From NCBI RefSeq assembly GCF_002995495.1, contig NZ_PVZV01000014.1:32064-96063 (forward strand): 64,000 bases of DNA, in the 5' to 3' direction. The notes below the pieces were generated by a model, which saw only the letters and a program-made list of their open reading frames with translations, was not told the origin of the DNA and made no database searches. The stretch is from Actinocorallia populi. GTDB lineage: Bacteria > Actinomycetota > Actinomycetes > Streptosporangiales > Streptosporangiaceae. This document shows, one piece after another, positions 1 to 7,569 of the stretch. The position numbers and the translations under genes are program-made. Positions within the stretch are counted from its first letter, which is position 1, and each line of letters begins with the position of its first letter.

Positions 1-34
1 CGATCCGGAGGTCCGGCTGTCAACGGGTACGCCG

Positions 35-1648
35 TCACGGTGCGGTCTCCACCAGCGAGCCCAGGGTCCGCCAGGCCCGCCCGTTGACCAGGTCGGTGTT
101 CTTGGACACGAACCGGTTGACGGCCTGGGCGGGGTGCACGGCGCCCGTGGTGAGCCCGGGGCCCGCCTCGGTGACGAGCGGGTGGCTGATCCGGCCGGTG
201 AAGGGCCCCTCCCAGGCGGTCCAGAGGGTGAAGTCGCCGGTGAGGTCGAGGATGAGGCCGCCCTCGGCCCAGGCCGAGACGATGTTCAGCCGGTTCTCCG
301 CGGCCCGCTCGGGCAGCCCGAGGGAGGTCTCCCAGGACTCGCCCGCGCTGCGCGGCACCGCCACCACGTCGGCGTCGGCGATCGCGGCCAGCCGGAAGGT
401 CTCCACCGACACCGAGTCGTCGCCGACCACCACCGCGAGCCGACCGAAGGGCAGTTCGAGGACGGCCACCCCCTCGCCCGTCCGGACGGCCCAGGGGTGG
501 CGGCCGGTGCGGTGCAGCTGGAGCTGGACGCCGGCCTCGCCCCCGGCCGAGACCACCAGGCCGGCGTGGGCGTCGCCGTCGCGGACGCTGGTGACGGCGT
601 ACGCGGCGGTCCCGGACAGCGCCTTGGCCAGCAGTTCGGTGACCTCGGCGCGGTCCGCCGCGCCGAAGGCCAGCTCGGGCAGGACGATCAGCTCGGCGCC
701 GGCCGCGGCGGCCTCGGCCGTCCCGGGCAGCGGGTCGGCGTCGGCCACGACCGCGACCCGGCACGCGTCGGCTCCGGGGGGCGCGGTGCGCTCCACCGGG
801 ACGGAGGCGATCGGCCGGTAGAGCTCGGGGCGGCGCGCGGCGAGGATGTCGGTGCCGTCCGGCCGCGTCTTCACGTCGGCCAGGGAGAGGTCGATGTCGG
901 CGACGACCACGGCCTCGCCGGTGCGCGGCCCCTTGGCCACGACGGTGCCGTCCGGGGCGACGATCTGGCTCTCCCCGGCGCCGTGCACCTGCTCCGGCGG
1001 CACGCCCAGCCGTTCGGCGATGGCCGGGGTGAGCGCCTCGGGCAGCAGCGGGCCGACCTTGTTGGCGGCGACCACCCACACCTTGTTCTCCGCCGCGCGC
1101 ACCGGGATGTGCAGGCTCGCCTCGTCGGTGGCGAAGGAGTTCAGGCTGTTGAGCAGCAGCTGGGCCCCGCGCAGGGTGAGGTCCCGGCAGACGTCGGAGG
1201 TGACGCCCTCCATGCACGCGTACAGCCCGATCCGGCCGAGCGGGGTGTCGATGACGGGGCCGCGCTCGGTGCCGGGGTCCATGTGGTCGCCCTCGGCGCC
1301 CATCAGGGTGAGCTTGTCGGCCTGGCCGAGCAGGCTCCCGTCCGGCCCGTACAGCAGGCTGGTGATCGTGGTGCGGCCGTCCTCGCGGGCCACGGTGACG
1401 TTGAGCTTCACGTACGCCCCGTGCCGGGCGGCACGCCCGGCGACGGCGCCGAGGAATCCGCCGTCCAGGGTGCAGGCCAGCCGGTGCGCGGTCTCCCGGT
1501 CGGGGTACCAGGACAGGTGGTTGCAGAACTCCGGCAGGACGACCAGCTCGGCACCGGCGGCGGCTGCCTCGTCGATCATCCGCAGGCAGGTGGCGAGGTT
1601 GACCGCGAGGTCCTCGCCCGCCGCGAACTGTACCGCTGCGACCCGCAT
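35..1648 (-). CDS. Tandem nitrilase-fold (carbon-nitrogen) hydrolase, second half inactive
   Basis: A 537-residue cytosolic protein made of two nitrilase-superfamily domains. Residues 1-280 form a complete catalytic domain with the Glu-Lys-Cys triad visible as E40 (LPEFCNH), K112 (ADKLTLMG) and C145 (YACMEG). Residues 295-537 repeat the fold (E325 in LPELAFG), but the nucleophile position reads VVVGDDS, so Cys is replaced by Asp, and no equivalent Lys is evident (HRTGRH). Family members hydrolyse nitriles, amides or carbamoyl compounds. The ATG at 1648 is chosen because AGGAGG lies 8 bases upstream; an ATG 6 bases earlier is too close to it. It diverges from the Dabb gene across an IclR-type operator, and the catabolic genes lie downstream of its partner. 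Substrate unknown; the second half is probably structural or regulatory. Confidence 0.85.
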   Translation of the reverse strand: MRVAAVQFAAGEDLAVNLATCLRMIDEAAAAGAELVVLPEFCNHLSWYPDRETAHRLACTLDGGFLGAVAGRAARHGAYVKLNVTVAREDGRTTITSLLYGPDGSLLGQADKLTLMGAEGDHMDPGTERGPVIDTPLGRIGLYACMEGVTSDVCRDLTLRGAQLLLNSLNSFATDEASLHIPVRAAENKVWVVAANKVGPLLPEALTPAIAERLGVPPEQVHGAGESQIVAPDGTVVAKGPRTGEAVVVADIDLSLADVKTRPDGTDILAARRPELYRPIASVPVERTAPPGADACRVAVVADADPLPGTAEAAAAGAELIVLPELAFGAADRAEVTELLAKALSGTAAYAVTSVRDGDAHAGLVVSAGGEAGVQLQLHRTGRHPWAVRTGEGVAVLELPFGRLAVVVGDDSVSVETFRLAAIADADVVAVPRSAGESWETSLGLPERAAENRLNIVSAWAEGGLILDLTGDFTLWTAWEGPFTGRISHPLVTEAGPGLTTGAVHPAQAVNRFVSKNTDLVNGRAWRTLGSLVETAP

Positions 1649-1663
1649 CTTCATGGCCTCCTG

Positions 1664-1688
1664 GTTACCTCTAGCGAAACGCTGTTTC
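1664..1688. promoter_or_regulatory. Composite IclR-type operator, site A
   Basis: GTTAC-N7-GAAAC-N3-GTTTC in the divergent promoter of the tandem nitrilase gene and the Dabb gene. The inner part (1676-1688) is a perfect 13-bp inverted repeat of the KdgR/IclR-family type, and the outer arm has one mismatch. The same 25-bp arrangement recurs at six other promoters in this window, which makes chance unlikely. The likely ligand is the IclR regulator encoded at 8922-9728; binding has not been shown. Confidence 0.7.
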
Positions 1689-1745
1689 CAAAACATACAA
1701 TCAGGGCCGCTGGATGGGAAGAGATTTCACACCTGGAGAGCCACC

Positions 1746-2021
1746 TTGCTGACCCACGTCGTTCTGATGAAGTTCACCGACCCCGCCGACGCCCCCGAGG
1801 CCAAGGAGAGGCTGGAGGCGCTCGTGCCGCTGATCGGGCAGATCCGCGGCATGACCGTGGGCCTGGACGCGGTGCGCGGGGAGGTCTCCTGGGACCTGGC
1901 TCTGATCACCGAGCACACGGACCTCGACGGGCTGCGCGGCTACCAGCGGCACCCCGAGCATCTGAAGGCGGCGGGCTGGCTGCGTGAGCGCCTGGCCGCC
2001 CGGGCCTCGGTCGACTTCTGA
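1746..2021 (+). CDS. Dabb (stress-responsive A/B barrel) domain protein
   Basis: A 91-residue protein that is essentially one Dabb domain: a first strand LTHVVLMKF, a central helix rich in Glu/Leu, and the terminal YQRHPEH segment typical of this dimeric ferredoxin-like fold. Dabb proteins occur in catabolic and biosynthetic loci as small dimeric enzymes or accessory proteins; some act as cyclases or decarboxylases, but no specific reaction can be assigned. The TTG start is chosen because GGAGAG precedes it by 5 bases and the domain begins immediately after. It is transcribed divergently from the nitrilase gene from a promoter carrying site A, so it probably belongs to the same regulon. A strong terminator follows. 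Confidence 0.75.
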   Translation: MLTHVVLMKFTDPADAPEAKERLEALVPLIGQIRGMTVGLDAVRGEVSWDLALITEHTDLDGLRGYQRHPEHLKAAGWLRERLAARASVDF

Positions 2022-2145
2022 CCGGCAGGGGACCCACCCCTTGGAGAAGGTGCTGAACGGGCTGACCAGCGAAGGTGTGGCGATCCTAGGCGCTGGGGCG
2101 GCGGGGGGACAGGGTGCCGCCGTAAAAACCGGGTTACCGCCATGA

Positions 2146-2181
2146 GACGAGGCCGCCGCGGAGTCCCGCGGCGGCCTCGTC
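2146..2181. terminator. Bidirectional hairpin terminator
   Basis: A perfect 16-bp GC-rich stem (2146-2161 with 2166-2181) and a 4-base loop. It lies between the convergent ends of the Dabb gene and the aldehyde dehydrogenase gene and is placed to stop both transcripts. It lacks a long U tract, as is common in actinomycetes. Confidence 0.75.
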
Positions 2182-2183
2182 CG

Positions 2184-3593
2184 CTATCCGGGGTAGGCGG
2201 CCGCGGCCATGCCGCCGCCTCCGGCGCGGAAGGCCGCGGGAGCGTGCACCGAGCAGGTCTGGGCGTACTCCAGGATGCCCTCGTCGCCGTACTCGCGGCC
2301 GTGGCCGCTGCGCTTGACCCCGCCGAACGGCGCCCGCAGCGCCATCCCGGTGCGGCCGTGCGTGTTGACGAAGGTGAAACCGGCCTCGAAGCGGCGGGCG
2401 AAGTCGAACGCCCGGTCCTCGTCGGCCGACCAGACCGAGGCGCCCAGGCCCAGTTCGCCCGCGTTGGCGCGGGCCAGGACCTCCTCGGTGGTGGAGTAGG
2501 CCAGCAGCGGCACCACCGGGCCGAACTGCTCGTCCGCCACGACGGGCGAGGAGTCGTCCAGGCCGGTCAGCAGCGTGGGCCGGACGTAGTGCCCCCGCTC
2601 GAGGTCGCAGGCGACGCGGCCGAGCGGCACGGGCTCGCCGCCGGAGGCGATCAGCGCCCGGATCCGCTCCGCCGCGCCCGCGGTGATCACGGGTCCGACG
2701 GTCGTCTCCTCGTCCAACGGGTCGCCCAGCACGACGACGCGCCGGGCCGCCGCCGTGAAGGCGTCCCGGAACTCCGCCTCGCGCCCGGCGGGGACGTAGA
2801 GCCGTTTGGCGGCCATGCAGACCTGCCCCGACGTCTGGAAGCAGCCCATCACCAGCCGGTCCATCGCGTCGTCGGTGAACTCGGCGTCCGGCAGGAGCAC
2901 CGCGGGGTCGTTGCCGCCCAGCTCCAGCACCGCCGGGGTGATCATCCGCCCGGCGAGGGCGCCGATCGCCCGGCCCGCGCCCTCGCCCCCGGTGAAGGCG
3001 ACCTTGCGCACCAGCGGGTGGCCGACCAGCGCGGCGCCCGTCCCGGCCTCCCCGTGGACCACCCGCACGAGCCCGTCACCGAAGCGGCCCAGCAGCTCCG
3101 AGACGGCCAGCGGGGCCAGCGGCGACGGCTTGACCACGACGGTGTTGCCCGCGGCCAGCGCCGGTCCGACCTTGAGCATCGCCAGGATCACCGGCGCGTT
3201 CCACGGGGTGATCGCCGCGACCGCCCCGTACGGGCGCCGCCGCAGCAGCAGCCGGCCGGCGGCGTCGTCGGTCTCCACGTCGGCCAGCACCTCGGGGGCG
3301 CGGTCGGCGACCCAGTTCAGGAAGACCCCGGAGAACCGGAGCTCCCCCCGGCAGTCGCCGACCGGTTTGCCGCTCTCCCGGGCCAGCAGCACGGCGAGGT
3401 CTTCGTCGTCGAAGGTCGCGGACGCCTCCCGCAGCACCCGCACCCGCTCGGCGAGCGGGGTCCGCGCCCAGGAGCGCTGCGCCGCGTCCGCGGCCCGGAC
3501 GGCCTCGTCGACGTCGGGGGCGTCCGCGACGGGAACCCGCCCGACCAGCTCACCGAGCCGGGCGGGGTTCTCCCGGTCGAGCCAGGCGCTCAT
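2184..3593 (-). CDS. NAD(P)-dependent aldehyde dehydrogenase
   Basis: A 469-residue cytosolic oxidoreductase of the ALDH superfamily that oxidises an aldehyde to the acid. Key features: N132 in ITPWNAP, K155 in VVVKPSP, a cofactor loop FTGG near 200, general base E224 in LELGGNDP, and nucleophile C259 in TSGQVCMA. The length is normal. It is the last gene of a five-gene minus-strand operon (8769 to 2184), and its ATG overlaps the monooxygenase stop as ATGA. The closest families are semialdehyde and aromatic/aliphatic aldehyde dehydrogenases of degradation pathways; the substrate cannot be told from sequence. Two ALDHs in one operon suggest two oxidation steps or a dialdehyde-type intermediate. 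Confidence 0.9.
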   Translation of the reverse strand: MSAWLDRENPARLGELVGRVPVADAPDVDEAVRAADAAQRSWARTPLAERVRVLREASATFDDEDLAVLLARESGKPVGDCRGELRFSGVFLNWVADRAPEVLADVETDDAAGRLLLRRRPYGAVAAITPWNAPVILAMLKVGPALAAGNTVVVKPSPLAPLAVSELLGRFGDGLVRVVHGEAGTGAALVGHPLVRKVAFTGGEGAGRAIGALAGRMITPAVLELGGNDPAVLLPDAEFTDDAMDRLVMGCFQTSGQVCMAAKRLYVPAGREAEFRDAFTAAARRVVVLGDPLDEETTVGPVITAGAAERIRALIASGGEPVPLGRVACDLERGHYVRPTLLTGLDDSSPVVADEQFGPVVPLLAYSTTEEVLARANAGELGLGASVWSADEDRAFDFARRFEAGFTFVNTHGRTGMALRAPFGGVKRSGHGREYGDEGILEYAQTCSVHAPAAFRAGGGGMAAAAYPG

Positions 3594-4723
3594 CCCGCCC
3601 TCCCGGGCTCCGGGGTGCGCAGCGAGGCGATCATCGAGGTCCGCAGCAGGTGCGCGCGGGCCTTGACGGGGTCGGCGGCCAGCGCGCGCAGTCCGGCCTT
3701 GTGGGCCTCGGGGTCGCGCAGCTGCTCCCAGTTGGCGTGGGTGATCTTCTGCACGAACGAGGCGGCGACCTCCCGGCGGCGTTCACACGCCAGATCCAGG
3801 GCCGCGTCGTCGCCGAACGCGGCGGCGACGGCGACCGCGTCGTGGATGCCGCTGTTGAGGCCCATGCCGCCGAGCGGGTTGTTGACGTGGGCGGCGTCGC
3901 CCACCAGCACCACCCGTCCGGCGCGGAACCGGGCGGCGACCCGCTGGTGCACCCGGTAGAGGGTGGAGTGCGCGACCTTCCACCCGACGTCGACGACACC
4001 GCGCAGCCGCTCGGGCAGCCGCGCCGTCTCCGCCTCGTCGGGGGTGCCGTCCGGGGTCGGGAACAGCACCCGCCAGTGGTCGGGCGTGCGCAGCAGGACC
4101 AGCCATTCCTCGGGGTCGAAGACATAGTTGACCGCGGCGATGCCGGGGATCAGCGTCTCCAGCTCCTCCTCGGTGGAGGCGACGAGGAACCGCTCGGGAT
4201 AGGTGATGCCCTCGAACGGCACGCCCAGCTCCTTGCGGACCCGCGAGTGCGCGCCGTCCGCGCCGATCAGCCGGTCGCCCCGGTGGACGGTGCCGTCCGC
4301 GGTGGTCACCGAGACGCCCGCCCCGTCCTGGACGACGCCGGTGACCGCCGAGCCGAAGACGACCTCGCCGCCGTCGGCCCGCAGCAGCTCCAGCAGGATC
4401 GGCGTGAGCTTGCTCTGCTCGCACTGCACCCGGTACGGGTACGGCGTGTCGTTCTCCAGCAGCCGCAGGTCGAGTTCGGCGACGACGCCGCCCCTGCGCT
4501 CGCGGTACTGGAAGGTGTGCGAGACCAGGCCCCTGGCCATCAGCGCGTCCAGCGCGCCGAGTTCGGCCAGCATCTCCAGCGTCGGCGGATGGTAGGTCGA
4601 GGCGCGGGACTCGGCGGCCAGTCCTTCGCCGGCCTCCAGCACCCGCACCTCGAAGCCGCGGCGGGCCAGCGCCACCGCGGCGGCCAGCCCGACCGGGCCC
4701 GCCCCGGCGACCAGGACGCGCAT
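3590..4723 (-). CDS. FAD-dependent monooxygenase (p-hydroxybenzoate hydroxylase type)
   Basis: A 377-residue group A flavoprotein hydroxylase. It shows the N-terminal Rossmann motif VAGAGPVGLAAAVAL, the middle DG motif IGADGAHSRVRKELG, and the second FAD motif VLVGDAAHVNNPLGGMGLNSGIHDA. Such enzymes use NAD(P)H and oxygen to hydroxylate aromatic or heteroaromatic rings, or to do Baeyer-Villiger-like chemistry. It is translationally coupled on both sides: its start touches the stop of the upstream aldehyde dehydrogenase and its stop overlaps the next ALDH start. No membrane segment was seen. A ring hydroxylase beside ALDHs and a second flavin monooxygenase supports a ring-degradation pathway; the exact substrate is not inferable. 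Confidence 0.9.
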   Translation of the reverse strand: MRVLVAGAGPVGLAAAVALARRGFEVRVLEAGEGLAAESRASTYHPPTLEMLAELGALDALMARGLVSHTFQYRERRGGVVAELDLRLLENDTPYPYRVQCEQSKLTPILLELLRADGGEVVFGSAVTGVVQDGAGVSVTTADGTVHRGDRLIGADGAHSRVRKELGVPFEGITYPERFLVASTEEELETLIPGIAAVNYVFDPEEWLVLLRTPDHWRVLFPTPDGTPDEAETARLPERLRGVVDVGWKVAHSTLYRVHQRVAARFRAGRVVLVGDAAHVNNPLGGMGLNSGIHDAVAVAAAFGDDAALDLACERRREVAASFVQKITHANWEQLRDPEAHKAGLRALAADPVKARAHLLRTSMIASLRTPEPGRAG

Positions 4724-6180
4724 CACGCCTCCCTGGAGTGCAGGGCGAAGCCGTTCTCGACGCCGACGACCCGGGGGTTGGTGAAGAAGCGCAGCGTCTC
4801 GGCGGTGCCCTCCTCGCCCAGTCCCGAGTGGCCCCAGGCGGGGCGCGGGGCGAACAGGTGCAGGCTCATGATGCTCGAGCCGTTCACCTTCACCTCGCCC
4901 GCGCGGATCCGCCGCGCGACGGACAGGGCCTGCTCCTCGTCGGCGCCGAAAACGTACGCCTCGAGCCCGTAGGCGGTGCCGTTGGCCAGCGCCACGGCCT
5001 CGTCGAGGGAGGTGTAGGGGTGGACGGTCGCGACGGGGCCGAAGATCTCCTCCACGGCCTCCTCCGCCGGGACGCCGGTGACCAGTGCCGGAGCCAGGTG
5101 GTTGGTGCCCCCGGGCAGCGCCGTGCCGGTGTGCACGATGCCGCCGAGCGCGTCCCGCTGGGAGATGACGAGCTCCCGGTGCCGGGAGTGGATCAGCGGC
5201 CCGTAGTCGGTGTCCTCCGACAGCGGATCGCCGGCCCGCAGGGCGCCCAGGCGCGCGACGACCGCGGCGACGAGCTCCTCCTCCCGCCCCGCCGGGACGA
5301 TGAGCCTGCCGAGCGCCCGGCACCACTGGCCGTTGAGCGTGGTCAGCAGGTCGACGACGCCGCGGGCGGCCGCCTCGACGCCGGCGTCGGGCAGCACCAC
5401 CATCGGGTTGTTGCCGCCCAGCTCGAGCTGGGCGGGCTTGTGCCCGGTGGCGCAGGCGGCGGCGATGGCCTGCCCGCCCCTGGCGCCGCCGGTGAAGGAG
5501 ACCGCGCGCACCCGCGGGTCGTTGACCATGGTGCCGCCGACACCGGGGCCGCCGTGCAGGAACTGGAAGACGCCGTCGGGGACGCCCTGGGCGCGCAGCG
5601 CCTCGGCGATCACCTCCGACATCAGCTGGCTGCCGTAGGGCGCGTACTCGCTGGCCTTGAACAGGGCGGGGCAGCCCGCGGCCAGCGCGTTGGCGATCTT
5701 GTGCGCGCCGGTGGGCGCGGGCGCGTTCCAGGCGGTCAGGCACAGTGCCGGGCCCCAGGGCAGCAGGTGCACCTCGGTGGTGTTGCCGTCCTCGCGCTCC
5801 AGGGTGCGCGTCAGCCACCCCTCGCGCAGCTGGCCGGCGGCGAGCAGGAACGAACCGGTGACGATCATGCCGAGCGGCAGGGTCTGCCGGATGGGCACGC
5901 CGGTCGCGAACGACTCCAGCGCGGCGATCTCGGCGACCCTCGGCTCGAGCGCCGCGGCGACGGCCTCCAGGATCCGGGCGCGTTCGGCCACCGGGGTCGC
6001 GGCCCACGGCCCGGCCGCCGCGTCGGCGGCGGCCAGCGCCCGCTCGACCCGCTCGGGCGAGCTGGCGGCGGCGGGAGCCAGGGGCTCGCCGGTGGCGGGG
6101 TTCTCCAGGACCAGGTCGAGGACGTCGCCGGCGGGCTCCCACGTCCCTGCGACGAGGTCGCGGGGTTCGGGCGTCTTCAC
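4723..6180 (-). CDS. Second aldehyde dehydrogenase of the operon
   Basis: A 485-residue ALDH-superfamily enzyme, only distantly similar to the other ALDH in the operon. It has N152 in LTAWNAP, E253 in LELGGNNP and the nucleophile C287 in LNGQWCRAL, plus the FTGG cofactor loop near 230. The GTG start at 6180 overlaps the stop of the preceding gene as GTGA; starting further upstream would run deep into that gene. The QWCRALGRL context differs from the common GQVC and suggests a distinct subfamily, for example acting on a small dicarbonyl or amide-bearing aldehyde (inference). Co-transcribed with both flavin monooxygenases. Confidence 0.88.
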   Translation of the reverse strand: MKTPEPRDLVAGTWEPAGDVLDLVLENPATGEPLAPAAASSPERVERALAAADAAAGPWAATPVAERARILEAVAAALEPRVAEIAALESFATGVPIRQTLPLGMIVTGSFLLAAGQLREGWLTRTLEREDGNTTEVHLLPWGPALCLTAWNAPAPTGAHKIANALAAGCPALFKASEYAPYGSQLMSEVIAEALRAQGVPDGVFQFLHGGPGVGGTMVNDPRVRAVSFTGGARGGQAIAAACATGHKPAQLELGGNNPMVVLPDAGVEAAARGVVDLLTTLNGQWCRALGRLIVPAGREEELVAAVVARLGALRAGDPLSEDTDYGPLIHSRHRELVISQRDALGGIVHTGTALPGGTNHLAPALVTGVPAEEAVEEIFGPVATVHPYTSLDEAVALANGTAYGLEAYVFGADEEQALSVARRIRAGEVKVNGSSIMSLHLFAPRPAWGHSGLGEEGTAETLRFFTNPRVVGVENGFALHSREA

Positions 6181-7445
6181 GACTTCACGCTCGCGAACAG
6201 CTCGTTCTCCTTGTCCTGGGTGATCATGGAGGCGGCCTCCAGTCTGCCGCGCTCGGCGGGGAAGGTCATGACCAGCGCCATGGCCAGGTCGCGCAGGGTG
6301 CGGCCGATGACGCCGTCCATGGTCGCCGCGGAGGTGCCGCACGCCTTGAGCGCGCCGAGCGCGACCTGGAAGCAGGCCTCGGAGATGTCGCCCTTGGCGA
6401 TGCGCCACTGCTTGTAGACCTCGGGCTTGGGCAGCAGCGGCGGTTCGGAGGTCTCCAGCTCGATCTGCCGCCTGATCCACAGGTAGGCGGTCTCCAGGCG
6501 CTCGGCCATGTCGCCGATGATGACCTGGTGCATGGGCGAGCTGGCGATGGTCCTGCCGGAGTCGGCGAAGGTCCTGCCGGTGGTGCGCTCCAGCGCGTAG
6601 TCGTAGACGTTCTGGGCGGCGCCCAGGTAGACGGCCATGATGGCCAGCTGGTTGCCGACGAAGCTGCCGCGGCTCATCTGCAGCATCTTCACGAAGGAGC
6701 CCGGCACGGTGAGGGAGTCCTCGGCGGGGACGAACACGTTCTCCATGACGATGCCGTCGTTGGCCGAGGCGCGCATGCCCAGGCCGTTCCACCTGGGCCG
6801 GTTGGTGATGCCCGCGTAGTCGCGGCCGACCAGGAACAGCGCCAGGCCGTCGGCGTTCTCGGTGCCGTCGACCTTGGCGGTGACCAGGTAGTAGTCGGCG
6901 ACGCCGGTGGCGCAGCCGAAGGACTTGACGCCGCTCAGCGACCAGCCGCCCTCGGCCGGGGTGGCGACGGTGGCGATGGCGATGTTGGCGCTGGAGCTCT
7001 TGACCTCCTCGGAGGCGAAGTTGGCCAGCCAGGTGCCCCCGGCCATCCTGGTGAGCAGCCGCCGCGCGAAGGCGTCGATGACCGGGACCTCCTCCGCGGA
7101 GAACAATCCGGCCTCGATGGCCTCCAGCGGCAGCAGGCCGCGGGAGGCGCTGGTGTTGTGGAAGAAGTAGGCCAGCGCGGTGGACGGGCAGGCCGAGCCG
7201 AGGGTGAAGGTCGCCCCGGCCAGGTCGCGCAGCCCGCCGCCCAGGCCGCCGAACTCCTCGGGGATGATGAGGCCGAGGAGCCCGGCCTCGCGCATCAGGG
7301 CGATGTGGCCGACGGGGAACTCCCCGGTCTCGTCGGCCTTGGCCGCGGCCTCCCGCAGCGCGGGCAGGACGGACTCCACCTTCTCCATCCGGGCGCGCTC
7401 GGCGTCGGTGAGCTTGGTCAGCAGCCGTTCGGCGATCAGTGTCAT
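6177..7445 (-). CDS. Acyl-CoA dehydrogenase-fold flavoprotein, probable two-component monooxygenase
   Basis: A 422-residue protein with acyl-CoA dehydrogenase N-terminal, middle and C-terminal regions (EEFGGLGGGLRDL, then VKSFGCATGVADYYLV, then a helical C-terminal domain). Its partner in the operon is a flavin reductase, the hallmark of group D two-component monooxygenases such as DszC-like or pyridine-degrading enzymes, which use reduced FMN supplied in trans. The C-terminal region lacks an obvious YEG-type catalytic Glu context of true acyl-CoA dehydrogenases, and no CoA-pathway enzymes lie in this operon. ATG start; the stop overlaps the next GTG start. Either a monooxygenase (favoured) or an atypical dehydrogenase. 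Confidence 0.8.
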   Translation of the reverse strand: MTLIAERLLTKLTDAERARMEKVESVLPALREAAAKADETGEFPVGHIALMREAGLLGLIIPEEFGGLGGGLRDLAGATFTLGSACPSTALAYFFHNTSASRGLLPLEAIEAGLFSAEEVPVIDAFARRLLTRMAGGTWLANFASEEVKSSSANIAIATVATPAEGGWSLSGVKSFGCATGVADYYLVTAKVDGTENADGLALFLVGRDYAGITNRPRWNGLGMRASANDGIVMENVFVPAEDSLTVPGSFVKMLQMSRGSFVGNQLAIMAVYLGAAQNVYDYALERTTGRTFADSGRTIASSPMHQVIIGDMAERLETAYLWIRRQIELETSEPPLLPKPEVYKQWRIAKGDISEACFQVALGALKACGTSAATMDGVIGRTLRDLAMALVMTFPAERGRLEAASMITQDKENELFASVKS

Positions 7446-7507
7446 CGCAACTCCTTGAAGATGGGTGCCCCCGGCTCGGCCACGGGGGAGGGGAAGCAGG
7501 CAGGTGC

Positions 7508-7541
7508 GGCGACCGGCGGGCTGCCCCCGCGGCCGGTCGCC
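7508..7541 (-). terminator. Intra-operon GC hairpin
   Basis: A 10-bp perfect inverted repeat (7508-7517 with 7532-7541) in the 124-base gap between the flavin reductase and the acyl-CoA-dehydrogenase-like gene, the only real gap in an otherwise overlapping operon. It may be a partial terminator or RNA-stability element that sets relative expression; it could also be chance at this GC content. Confidence 0.4.
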
Positions 7542-7569
7542 AAGGTCCCCGCCGGGGGCGGGGAGGGTT

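Noticed and set aside
2142..3959. Long open frames opposite the catabolic operon (also opposite many other genes)
   Set aside because: Very high GC makes long antisense frames common; composition is Gly/Arg/Pro-rich and real protein motifs lie on the other strand.
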